From the NCBI GenBank assembly GCA_024280035.1, contig JAJRQV010000087.1, positions 1-64,000 of the forward strand: a stretch of DNA of 64,000 nucleotides. Reading direction: 5' to 3'. Positions 26,682-35,693 of the stretch are shown here, piece after piece (within the stretch, counting starts at the first letter, position 1; every line of letters begins with the position of its first letter). The DNA comes from Campylobacterales bacterium (GTDB taxonomy: Bacteria > Campylobacterota > Campylobacteria > Campylobacterales > Sulfurimonadaceae). The notes under the pieces were generated by a model. The model was not told where the DNA came from. It ran no database searches and saw only the letters and a program-made list of their open reading frames with translations. The translations under genes and the position numbers were made by a program.

Positions 26682-27628
26682 ATGAAAATAACTGATACAC
26701 AAGCATTTGCCCACAATATATTTTTTAATCAAGACTTCATCGAACATAAAAATGCACAAGCCAAGCTTCCCTCTTTACATATCCTAGCCAAACAAATACC
26801 TTCTGAGTTTTATAAGGAAACCTTAAAATATAATCATAATCAAGGAAGAGATGTTTTTTTATCTACGGATAAGAACTTTGATAAAAACAGTTCTGAGCAA
26901 AAATGGATGTTTAAGGTAGATGATGTTCTTAGCTTTTTTGGGAGAAAGGAAGTTCTACCATCTATTATGATTTACATAAAAATGGAAATGCAAAACTTTT
27001 AAAGTACTGGCTTTTACACACCTTAATGCCTATCTATTTAACAATTGAAAATAAATATGAACTCATTCATGCAGGAGGTGTTGAGATTAATAAACAAGCA
27101 GTACTGTTTATCGCCCCCTCTTTTGGTGGAAAATCAACGCTAAGTAATTATTTTATTCAAAAACAGCATGCGATGTTAAGTGATGACCGAGTTGCTTTAA
27201 AAGAAGAGAATGAAACGATTATGACTGTCTCTTCTTATCCCTACCATAGACCTTACCGTCAAACGGAGGACTTAGGCATATCTGTAGAGAATTTTATAAA
27301 AGAGAAGATGCCCCTTCACTGTATTTATGTTTTACAAGCCGTAGAAGCCAAACATGAGATCAACTTCGTCTTATTAAAGGGGATTAATAAGTTCAAAGCC
27401 TTACAATATAATTTTGACTTTAATCTACCCCTAAATAAAGCCAACTCTTTTCAATTAATTGCTAAAATTGCAGCAATTGTTCCTGTTTATAAGATCTCTA
27501 TTCCATGGGATTTAAACAGATTAGAAGAAGTTTACCAAAGTATATGTACGCATTCCAAACATGTTTTAAACATCAGCAAAGAAGATATTTTTAACAAATC
27601 TATTACAAAGAGTCTTTATGAACTTTAA
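26682..27628 (+). pseudogene. HPr-kinase-like protein (HprK-related), frameshifted
   Basis: Two ORFs (26682-27002 and 27026-27628) join into one 315-aa protein if one base is added at the T6/G3 run 26934-26942 (SFF-WEKGSS...). The second part carries the P-loop APSFGGKSTL and, in order, SDDRVAL, the usual HprK kinase layout: HAGGVEI, the Walker A and an Asp-rich Walker B. The restored length equals that of HprK-related kinase A. In lasso-peptide clusters such as paeninodin, related kinases phosphorylate the precursor peptide. Downstream PqqD-like and nucleotidyltransferase genes overlap or abut, so one operon is likely. The shift could be real decay, phase variation or sequencing error. Confidence 0.7.
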
Positions 27629-27890
27629 TCAAGTTATTAGTTTTCCCTCTTACATTATGTTTCAAGAATTTGACAATGAAAGTATTCTTTTAGACATTCG
27701 ATCACAAGAACATTTTGCCTTAGACGCAATAGGAAGTCTTTTTTTTTCACAAATACATAAAGACTCTGGTACACAAGAGAGTTTTGAGAAAATTCTTGAT
27801 CTTTATGAAGTTTCAAAAGAGCAGTTAGAAAAAGACTTAGATAATTTACTTCAACAACTGCTTAAATATGAACTTATAGAGGTGAAATAA
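27618..27890 (+). CDS. PqqD-like peptide-binding protein
   Basis: 90-aa protein with the PqqD fold: ILLDIRSQEHFALDAIGSLFF, then a helical C-terminus QLEKDLDNLLQQLLKYELIEV. PqqD-type RiPP-recognition proteins bind the leader of a precursor peptide and deliver it to a modifying enzyme. Its ATG overlaps the kinase stop by 11 bp, so the two are coupled. It pairs with the kinase and nucleotidyltransferase in a three-gene operon that, by memory, matches the HPr-rel-A-type gene sets. The peptide partner is not proven. Confidence 0.75.
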   Translation: MNFNQVISFPSYIMFQEFDNESILLDIRSQEHFALDAIGSLFFSQIHKDSGTQESFEKILDLYEVSKEQLEKDLDNLLQQLLKYELIEVK

Positions 27891-27893
27891 CCC

Positions 27894-29033
27894 TTGCAAA
27901 ACTTATCTAAAGAACTTTTATTTTTATTAGATTATTCTCAAGATTACTTTAATCATACTCTCCATGAAAGTAGTTTAGACAAACAACTTAATCTTGATTA
28001 CCTTTTTTCTTTGGCCTTAGCTAACGGAGTGCTTCCTTTATTAAACAAGACAAATTTACCTACCATATTTGCACAAGAAAATAGTATTATTCAAAAACGA
28101 AACTTTCTTATGAGTGCACAACTTTTACATCTTGTTTATCTATTAAAACAAAAAGATATTAATATTTTACCAATAAAAGGGCCTCTCTTAGGTCAGCATG
28201 CCTATAAAAACATCTCAATAAGACCCTTTAGTGATCTAGATATTCTCGTACAAAGAGAAGACTTACACGAGGTGAGTCAAACCCTACTGTCCTTAGGCTA
28301 TCAAAGTAAACATCTTATTGACAGTATTAAACATCCTTATGTTCTAAAAAAATTCTCTGACATCTCTTTTACTCATCCTCAAACGGGTGTAATTATTGAG
28401 CTACACTGGAAATTAATTAAAACAGCTTCTGCTGAACTTAGTAATATAAAGGCTCTTTTTAAGAATAGTCATACGGTATTTCTTCAAAACATGAAGCTAA
28501 AAAGTCTACCCTTAGAAGAGGAGTTTTTATACTTATGTATACATGCGGCCAAACATAGGTTTGAACGTATTGAGTGGATGAATGATTTATATTTTCTTTT
28601 AAAAGAACATAAGAGAGACTACAATTGGCAAAAACTCCTAATGATGGCAAAAAATGAGAAAGCCTTAATGCACTATCTCTTAGGTCTTAAAATTCTAGAA
28701 AGTGATTATAAAAAAGAGATACCCCATCTCAAAACTAAGGAATTATTAACTCAGAAAAAAATCACCACCTTATATCAGAAGGTATGGGACTTACATGCAC
28801 AAGACTATGTTTTAAAAGAGAAAAAACAAGGCATTCGTTATATGGAGATTTTCTTTTCTATTCAATTAGAAGAGAGTTATTTACGAAAATTATCTATCTT
28901 AAAAACAGTTATTTTTCCTCTGTACATAGATGATATATTATCAATAAAACAACTCCCTGCTTCATTAAGTTTTTTATACTATTTTGCACGACTCAAACGT
29001 ATCTTTAAAAAAGCTATAATAAACGCTGAATAA
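27894..29033 (+). CDS. Nucleotidyltransferase (NTP_transf_5-like)
   Basis: 379-aa protein with the nucleotidyltransferase block IKGPLLGQHAYKNISIRPFSDLDILV, where the S-D-L-D-I motif supplies the two metal-binding Asp. Relatives of this family sit in lasso-peptide and other RiPP clusters with HprK-like kinases, where they extend a phosphate on the peptide. Start TTG 27894 follows GAGGTG about nine bases upstream, 3 bp after the PqqD-like gene. The 3' end overlaps by 20 bp the repaired end of the convergent acyltransferase-hydrolase gene. Confidence 0.75.
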   Translation: MQNLSKELLFLLDYSQDYFNHTLHESSLDKQLNLDYLFSLALANGVLPLLNKTNLPTIFAQENSIIQKRNFLMSAQLLHLVYLLKQKDINILPIKGPLLGQHAYKNISIRPFSDLDILVQREDLHEVSQTLLSLGYQSKHLIDSIKHPYVLKKFSDISFTHPQTGVIIELHWKLIKTASAELSNIKALFKNSHTVFLQNMKLKSLPLEEEFLYLCIHAAKHRFERIEWMNDLYFLLKEHKRDYNWQKLLMMAKNEKALMHYLLGLKILESDYKKEIPHLKTKELLTQKKITTLYQKVWDLHAQDYVLKEKKQGIRYMEIFFSIQLEESYLRKLSILKTVIFPLYIDDILSIKQLPASLSFLYYFARLKRIFKKAIINAE

Positions 29034-29141
29034 AATTATATACAGCTTGAAAAACTTTCTCTTTTCCTTCGCCTAAAACAATCACATGTCTAGAAAAATC
29101 GAACTCTTTTAACTCTTTATCAGTTGAACTTATCTCATCTA

Positions 29142-31172
29142 TTATTTTTTTGCACTTTCAGCCTTAACAACAGGATCCTCTTTTCCCTGAATAACTAAGG
29201 TCGGCACTACAATTTGGGCTAAGGAAGATTGACACTCTTGCATCAATAATCGAAGTTGGTTCAAGGATTTTATGTAATTACGTTTATAATTAAATTCAGG
29301 AAACTCAGCTTCTGTTTCAACATAATCTAAATCAGCATGAAAGATTGATAAAAAATTATTGAGTTTATTTAATGTAGGAACAAGATAATTCACCCGTATA
29401 TCTTGAAGTTCTAACGCCGCATTAATAACAATTAAACCATCTACCTTATTTAACTTTCTTTGTGCTGCTAAAATTGCAAGTAATCCTCCCGTAGAAAAAC
29501 CTAATAAAAACAGTTTTTCACTTACCTGTTGCATAGCAGCAAAACCCCTATTAAAACTGTCGTACCACATCTCCCATGTACTGTCTCGAAGGTCTTCGCT
29601 TACCGTACCGTGTCCACTTAAACGAACCCCATAAACATTAACACCTAAGGCATGAAGGTACTCAGCTAACACTCTGATTTCACTAGGAGATGATTTATAA
29701 CCATGAGAGATAACAATACCTGTTGTAAATTCAGCCTTATAAAAGACAAAAGGTTCTCCTATCTCTTTTGGTTTAGACAAGATTACCGAATAAAACTTAT
29801 TATAATCAGCCTTATACCTTTTTTTATCTCGATTAAAAATGATATGAAAAATATCTTCTTTAATGGTATGTGAACTACGTTTTAGATTTTTTTGTACACT
29901 TTGACTTACATCATGAAACATAGCAATTTCATTTAAAATTACACGAAAGGTATTTTTAATTCGTATCGTATGAAAGTCATGCGTATCCTCTAATCTCTTT
30001 TTATCTATTTCATAACGTTCATCTTCTATGGGTATTAATATTTTCTGCTGTAATGCCAATTCAAGAGCACTCTCAAACCAAGGGTCTTTTTCATATGTCA
30101 GCAACTTATAAAGTTCATCAGTAATGCTGTGGTGTACAGAATGATTTTTCAGACCAACAACATCTCTTGCGACTAAAAAGATAGCACGTTTAAGCGCATG
30201 GATATCAATGAACTTCTCTTGATAATATTCTAAAACTAAGGCAAAGATATGATCAAAGTTAATTAAAGTGTTTTTATAAATTGCATCCATAAATTTATTT
30301 GTAAGTTCATGTCGACAGTAAGCAATAAGTTCTTTATTTTCAACCTCAGTACAGGTTATATCTGAAGAGATATTATGCTCACACTCTAACTCTTTTTTTG
30401 CATAATAAAGATATTGTGCGATATCAATAGGTTCATCAAAATGAATATGGATTTCAGAACTCAGTAAAATATTACCCTCAATTTCGAGTTCTTCTTTAAT
30501 TCTTTCATCCATAGTCTGCACAAATTTATCTCCAATACTCATCAAAGGATTTGTTCCTGGACGAAGTGGTGTATAGGTAATATTAACAGGGACAATAACT
30601 GTATTTTTATAAGCAAGTTCTTCATCTGCTTCTATATAATACTTTTCACGCATTTTTCGCACCTTAAGTACATCACCCAGTTTTTGTGCTTTTAAATACT
30701 TCTGTTTTAAAAGTTCAGCTTGCATAGCTAACACTGCTGAACCTGTTTTAACCCTTGCTTTTTTGTTTTCTAAGTGTAAAATAAAGTCTCCATTTTTAGA
30801 AACATTTTTATTTTTAATCATCGCACCTTCAGGATAAATCATCCAGTTTTTTCTTCCCGTCATTAAGTCACCAAGTATCACCTCGTTTCTATCTTTTTTA
30901 TGTGTTGAGAGGGCCCCTGCCTTAGAAAGAAATTTACCAAAGTAACCAACAAAAATAGAGTGGTCCGCTAAAGAACGAACTTGCATATCTGTATGCGAAG
31001 AGATAATATAAGGCATAACAAAGGTTTCAAAACGGGTAAAATGGTTAGCAACAAAAAGTGTTGGGGAATCATGAAGAAGATGTTCTTTCCCATGTATATG
31101 AATATTTGCATCAAGAACAGACTCTATCATTTTGATAGCATAATGACCTGATTTATAAAATATATTTTCCAT
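29142..31172 (-). CDS. Acyltransferase + alpha/beta hydrolase fusion (3' end frameshifted)
   Basis: 676-aa ORF. Residues ~1-340 are a PlsC-like acyltransferase (FVANHFTRFE, with H-x4-E in place of H-x4-D, and YPEGAMI). Residues ~470-676 are an alpha/beta hydrolase like monoacylglycerol lipase: ISHGYKSSPSE, GVRLSGHGT, FGFSTGG (nucleophile Ser) and IQGKEDPVV (acid). It stops early at an A7 run (29145-29151). Adding one A restores KKIIDEISS...VIVLGEGKEKV and 43 codons more, to TAG at 29014 (719 aa). The catalytic His normally lies in this lost tail. It ends the beta-oxidation operon, where it may move acyl groups between glycerolipids and CoA. Confidence 0.75.
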   Translation of the reverse strand: MENIFYKSGHYAIKMIESVLDANIHIHGKEHLLHDSPTLFVANHFTRFETFVMPYIISSHTDMQVRSLADHSIFVGYFGKFLSKAGALSTHKKDRNEVILGDLMTGRKNWMIYPEGAMIKNKNVSKNGDFILHLENKKARVKTGSAVLAMQAELLKQKYLKAQKLGDVLKVRKMREKYYIEADEELAYKNTVIVPVNITYTPLRPGTNPLMSIGDKFVQTMDERIKEELEIEGNILLSSEIHIHFDEPIDIAQYLYYAKKELECEHNISSDITCTEVENKELIAYCRHELTNKFMDAIYKNTLINFDHIFALVLEYYQEKFIDIHALKRAIFLVARDVVGLKNHSVHHSITDELYKLLTYEKDPWFESALELALQQKILIPIEDERYEIDKKRLEDTHDFHTIRIKNTFRVILNEIAMFHDVSQSVQKNLKRSSHTIKEDIFHIIFNRDKKRYKADYNKFYSVILSKPKEIGEPFVFYKAEFTTGIVISHGYKSSPSEIRVLAEYLHALGVNVYGVRLSGHGTVSEDLRDSTWEMWYDSFNRGFAAMQQVSEKLFLLGFSTGGLLAILAAQRKLNKVDGLIVINAALELQDIRVNYLVPTLNKLNNFLSIFHADLDYVETEAEFPEFNYKRNYIKSLNQLRLLMQECQSSLAQIVVPTLVIQGKEDPVVKAESAKK

Positions 31173-31307
31173 TATGCACCCTTTACTACTCTCCTATTTT
31201 CTTTTCAAATAGTCTGCTGTTTTATATTCATCCACCATAATAGTATCTTCTTTCAGTGCCTTAGCTTTATTTAATAAGGCATGCTCTTGTTGTGTAATGA
31301 CTTCTAA

Positions 31308-33587
31308 TTATAAAGCATCTTCATATAAAGAAACACCTTTTTGTAATCTCCCTGAATGTATCTCTTGTTTCACTTTACTTATGATAGAGTCAGCCTGTGT
31401 GGAGAATAAAAAAGCCTCTTCTAATCGTCCCAAAGACTCTGTTGTACGGTGAGGAATATAAATTCCTTCCGTTAAAGAGTCTCTCTCTTGCCCTGGTACG
31501 GTTAATTTTTTAGCCAAAGATTTTGAATACACATCTTTAGGTTTTTTACCCATAGAATTTAAACGTACATACCAATACACAGAATAAGCAAAGAATTTTC
31601 CGATAATAGAGTTATCAATATTTAAACAAATTTGTTCAAATGCCTCTTGAATCTCATTAAGTGCATAATCTCCAATCCATTGAACATAAATCCTATCTTC
31701 TGCCCTTTTACCCTCAGACTCATAACGTTTTAGTGTTGCTGAAAGAAGATACATCCATGATAAAATATCTCCAAAACGTGCTGTTATTTTCTCTTTTTGT
31801 TTTAAACTTCCCCCATAATACGCCATTACAAAATCCGTTAAAAATGCAAAACTTGCGGATGCCCACACTAACTTTCTCTCATATTTAGCCGTTAAAGAAG
31901 AGCGTGAAGACAGATGTAAGTACCCACGACTTAGACTAAGAAGTGTCATTCTTACCATATTTCTTAGAGTAAAACCAAGATGCTTAAAAAAGTACTCATC
32001 AAAGGCTTTTATATCACCCTTTTCTAAAGCCTCTATCTCTTTATACGCATAAGGGTGACATCGAATAACGCCTTGACCAAACTGAATCAAGGTACGTGTC
32101 ATAATGTTTGCACCCTCAACCGTAATCGCCACAGGCGCACCAAAATAAGCATGGGCTAAAAGATTTCTTTCTCCTAAAGAGATAGCAGCGCCACCTTGAA
32201 TATCCATCGCATGATTAATCACTTCTCTAAACTTTTCTGTAGAGTGATATTTCATTACGGCATTAATTACAGCAGGTTTTTTGCCCGCATCAATCGCACC
32301 AATAGTAAATTTTCTTGAGGCATCTAACATATAGGTAAAACCTGCTATTTTTGCAAGTTCTATCTCAATACCCTCAAATTTTGCAATACTTATACCAAAC
32401 TGTTCACGTACCTGAGCATAAGCACCTGCAACTCTAGCACCTAATTTCACCCCACCTGTACTTGTTGAAGGAAGTGATATCCCCCGTCCAACTGCGAGTG
32501 ATTCCATAAGCATTAACCAGCCTTGACCAATACCTTCTTCTGCACCAATAATATCATCTAAACCAATAACAACATTTTTTCCACTTAAGGGAGAGTTAAT
32601 AAAAGGAACACCTAGAGGATCATGTTGCCTACCCTGTTTAACCCCTCTTTTATTAGATGTTACAAGGGCACAGGTTATGCCTAAGTCTTCACCTTTACCC
32701 AAGATGTTTTCAGGATCTTTAAGAACAAAAGCCAGTCCAATAACCGTGGCAATAGCACCTAAGGTAATATAACGTTTTTCAAACTGAAGACGAATTTTTA
32801 TATTTCCACTTTTATCTTTAAATATCTCTCCAGACGAGGAGATGGACGTTGCATCTGAACCCGCAAGAGGTTCAGTAAGGGCGAAACAAGGGATATCTCT
32901 TCCGTCTGCAAGTCGAGGTAAATAATAATCTTTTTGTGACTGTGTTCCATAATGTAAAAGCAGTTCTGCCGGCCCGAGTGAATTAGGAACCATTGTCGTA
33001 ATGGCTAAAACCTGAGAACGTGATGCCATCTTTTGAATAACAGCAGAGTGCCCCAAAGCAGAAAAGCCTACACCTCCATAAGACTTAGGAATAATCATTC
33101 CAAAAAACTTCTCATCTTTTAGATATTGCCAAACCTCTGCACTCAGGTCTCTTTGTTTAAAGACATCCCAGTCATTTGTCATTTCACACACAGTATCGGT
33201 CTCATTATCTAAAAAGTCTTGCTCTTCTTCACTAAGATGAGGATAAACTTCTTTAAAAATAGCATCAAAATTTGGTTTACCCGAAAAAAATTCACCATCT
33301 ACCCAGATAGTTCCTGCTCTTAAGGCTGTTTTTTCAGTATCTGAAATGCGTGGCATTAGTCCTAGCTTATTAATAAGACCCACAAGTGGACGACTAAGTA
33401 GGTCTTGCCGTAATGAAGGAAGTAGTATTAAGATATTAAGAGGAATATAAAACATCCAAAAAATAAGCCCTAAATCAAAACTAAAAAAGAGGACAAGCGC
33501 TAATAAAGGCATCCAAACCATAGCTTTTACCCCCACAAACCATAAAGAGAGTAAAACAACAACTAATATAAAAATTATATATTCCAT
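31308..33587 (-). CDS. fadE: FadE-type acyl-CoA dehydrogenase (nonsense codon before last 37 codons)
   Basis: 759-aa membrane-anchored acyl-CoA dehydrogenase for the first step of beta-oxidation. Two or three N-terminal helices (about 1-55) are followed by the FadE core: ALTEPLAGSDATSI, TVEGANIMTRT and GIRCHPYAYK-like end of the FAD fold. This is the long FadE type, not the short medium-chain type. It ends at TAA 31308-31310, but the frame continues LEVITQQEHALLNKAKA...ADYLKRK to TAG 31194, which would give 797 aa, near the 814 of E. coli FadE. So the stop probably removes a short C-terminal helix. It lies 3 bp after fadJ in the operon. Confidence 0.9.
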   Translation of the reverse strand: MEYIIFILVVVLLSLWFVGVKAMVWMPLLALVLFFSFDLGLIFWMFYIPLNILILLPSLRQDLLSRPLVGLINKLGLMPRISDTEKTALRAGTIWVDGEFFSGKPNFDAIFKEVYPHLSEEEQDFLDNETDTVCEMTNDWDVFKQRDLSAEVWQYLKDEKFFGMIIPKSYGGVGFSALGHSAVIQKMASRSQVLAITTMVPNSLGPAELLLHYGTQSQKDYYLPRLADGRDIPCFALTEPLAGSDATSISSSGEIFKDKSGNIKIRLQFEKRYITLGAIATVIGLAFVLKDPENILGKGEDLGITCALVTSNKRGVKQGRQHDPLGVPFINSPLSGKNVVIGLDDIIGAEEGIGQGWLMLMESLAVGRGISLPSTSTGGVKLGARVAGAYAQVREQFGISIAKFEGIEIELAKIAGFTYMLDASRKFTIGAIDAGKKPAVINAVMKYHSTEKFREVINHAMDIQGGAAISLGERNLLAHAYFGAPVAITVEGANIMTRTLIQFGQGVIRCHPYAYKEIEALEKGDIKAFDEYFFKHLGFTLRNMVRMTLLSLSRGYLHLSSRSSLTAKYERKLVWASASFAFLTDFVMAYYGGSLKQKEKITARFGDILSWMYLLSATLKRYESEGKRAEDRIYVQWIGDYALNEIQEAFEQICLNIDNSIIGKFFAYSVYWYVRLNSMGKKPKDVYSKSLAKKLTVPGQERDSLTEGIYIPHRTTESLGRLEEAFLFSTQADSIISKVKQEIHSGRLQKGVSLYEDAL

Positions 33588-33590
33588 AAC

Positions 33591-35693
33591 TTATCCTTCT
33601 TTATAAAAAGTTTCACCATTTTTAGCCATATCAAGGAGTAGTTTTGCAGGTTCAAAACGTTCACCCTGTTGCTGAGAAAGGCTCTGAAGACTTACAACAA
33701 CACTCTGTATTCCAAGAGAATCTGCATATTTTAAAAGCCCTCCTCTAAAAGGAGGAAAACCCGTACCCATGACCATCGCCATATCAAGATACTGAGCATT
33801 AGCAACAATTGACTCTTCTAAACACAAGGCAGCTTCATTTACCATAATAAGTATGGCTCTATCAATAATCTCTTTTTCATCAAAACTACGTTTAGAAAAG
33901 ACTAAGGCTTTGACCTCTTCATTTACCTCTCGTTTTTGACCCTTGTGCAGATAAAAGCCCTTACCTGCTTTTTTACCCAGAAGTTGCATCTGATGATAAA
34001 CCTTATCTAAGATTCCCGATATTTTCATCCTTTGACCATAAGTGTCTTCAAGTACCTTTGAAACCTTATAGCCAACATCAAGCCCAACTTCATCGGCTAA
34101 CACAAAGGGACCCATAGGCATTCCAAAATCAGAAATGAGTTTATCTATTTTCTCAAAGTCTTCACCCTCTTCAAACATTCGAATAGACTCATTAATATAA
34201 GGAATTAAAATACGGTTCACTAAAAAACCTGCACAGTCTCCCACTACAATAGGTGTTCTACCCGCCTCTTTTGCTAAGGCAACTGCCGTTACAATTGTTT
34301 TATCAGATGTTTTTTTACCTGGAATAATTTCAACCAAAGGCATCCTTGCAACAGGATTAAAAAAGTGCATACCAATAAAACGTTCAGGATGACGCATTTT
34401 TTCACTTAAGATGCTGATAGACAAAGAGGATGTATTACTTGCAATAATGGCTTTATTATCCATTACTTTTTCTAACTCACTATAGAGTTCTTGTTTAGCC
34501 TCTTGATTTTCAACAATAGCTTCTATACTCAGTTCAACCTGAGAAAAACCATTAAAACCTGTGGTGTACGAAATATGTGCTAATTTATTTTCAACTTCAT
34601 TTTTAGTTAATCTATGACGTTTAATAAACCCCTTATAAACCTTTAAAATACTGTTTATAGCCTCACCTGCTTGGGTATATCTACGTAATTTCATACGTAC
34701 AAGTTTATCTATTTTTGAAAAGAGAAAAACTATACCCGAGCCCATTACACCGCCGCCAACAACCGATATGATATTAATTGATATTGGATTAACTTTACGT
34801 TTAACTCCTTTCTCTTTTTTCAGAGCTTCTGCACTATAAAAAAGCCCTATAAGGTTTTTACTTGTTTGGGTAATAGAAAGTTTAGAAAAAGCCCGTGCCT
34901 CATCTTCTAAACTCGCATTAACATCTTTATCTTGTGTTTTTTCAAAAAGGTCTAAAATAGCTAAGGCAGCAGGATATTTACCCTTAGTCTTTTGCATAAC
35001 CTTTTTTCTTGCATAATAAAATACAAGCTTAGGCAGATACTGGTCTAATAAAGAGCCTACTCTTTTCTTTTTACGAACAGGAGACTTTAAAATCTGCTCT
35101 ATAAAACTTTTTTCTTTAAATTCTAAATAACCCTGAGGAACGCAGGCATCCACAAGCCCTAATTTTTCCGCTTTTTTACCATTTAGTATTTTCCCTGCTA
35201 AAATCAGTTCTAAAGCCTTAGATAGACCGGTAAGACGTTTTAAACGTTGGGTTCCACCAAAACCAGGCAATATGCCTAAGTTCACCTCAGGAAGTCCAAT
35301 TTTTGTTTTTGGACTCTGCGTTACTAATCGATAGTCACAACATAAGGCTAACTCAAAACCACCTCCTAAACATGCCCCATTAATAACAACTAAGGTAGGA
35401 AAAGGAAGGGTAGAAATCTTAGAAAGTATTCTCTGCCCTTCACGAACCAACTCATAAGCACGCTGCTCATCCTTTAAACCTTGAATATCTGAAATATCTG
35501 CACCTGCAATAAAAATACCCTCTTTTGCTGAAGTGAATTTTAGAAGCTTTACCCCCTCTATCTCTTTTAACTCATCCAGTTTTTTATCTAAGCTACGAAG
35601 CACATCAAAGGAGAGAATATTTACCGATGTATATTCTAAGTCAAAACATAAATTAGCGATACCCTCCTCTATACTAAAATCAAAAGCTTTCAT
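33591..35693 (-). CDS. fadJ: FadJ-type enoyl-CoA hydratase / 3-hydroxyacyl-CoA dehydrogenase
   Basis: 700-aa bifunctional beta-oxidation enzyme. The N-terminal crotonase domain has GACLGGGFELALCCDYRL and GLPEVNLGILPGFGGTQRL, with the two active-site Glu. The C-terminal NAD-dependent dehydrogenase has VVGGGVMGSGI and HFFNPVARMPLVEI with its catalytic His. Length and order match the FadB/FadJ family. The start at 35693 overlaps the thiolase stop (TAATG), so translation is coupled; a longer ORF reaches 35741 but lies inside the thiolase gene. Confidence 0.93.
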   Translation of the reverse strand: MKAFDFSIEEGIANLCFDLEYTSVNILSFDVLRSLDKKLDELKEIEGVKLLKFTSAKEGIFIAGADISDIQGLKDEQRAYELVREGQRILSKISTLPFPTLVVINGACLGGGFELALCCDYRLVTQSPKTKIGLPEVNLGILPGFGGTQRLKRLTGLSKALELILAGKILNGKKAEKLGLVDACVPQGYLEFKEKSFIEQILKSPVRKKKRVGSLLDQYLPKLVFYYARKKVMQKTKGKYPAALAILDLFEKTQDKDVNASLEDEARAFSKLSITQTSKNLIGLFYSAEALKKEKGVKRKVNPISINIISVVGGGVMGSGIVFLFSKIDKLVRMKLRRYTQAGEAINSILKVYKGFIKRHRLTKNEVENKLAHISYTTGFNGFSQVELSIEAIVENQEAKQELYSELEKVMDNKAIIASNTSSLSISILSEKMRHPERFIGMHFFNPVARMPLVEIIPGKKTSDKTIVTAVALAKEAGRTPIVVGDCAGFLVNRILIPYINESIRMFEEGEDFEKIDKLISDFGMPMGPFVLADEVGLDVGYKVSKVLEDTYGQRMKISGILDKVYHQMQLLGKKAGKGFYLHKGQKREVNEEVKALVFSKRSFDEKEIIDRAILIMVNEAALCLEESIVANAQYLDMAMVMGTGFPPFRGGLLKYADSLGIQSVVVSLQSLSQQQGERFEPAKLLLDMAKNGETFYKEG

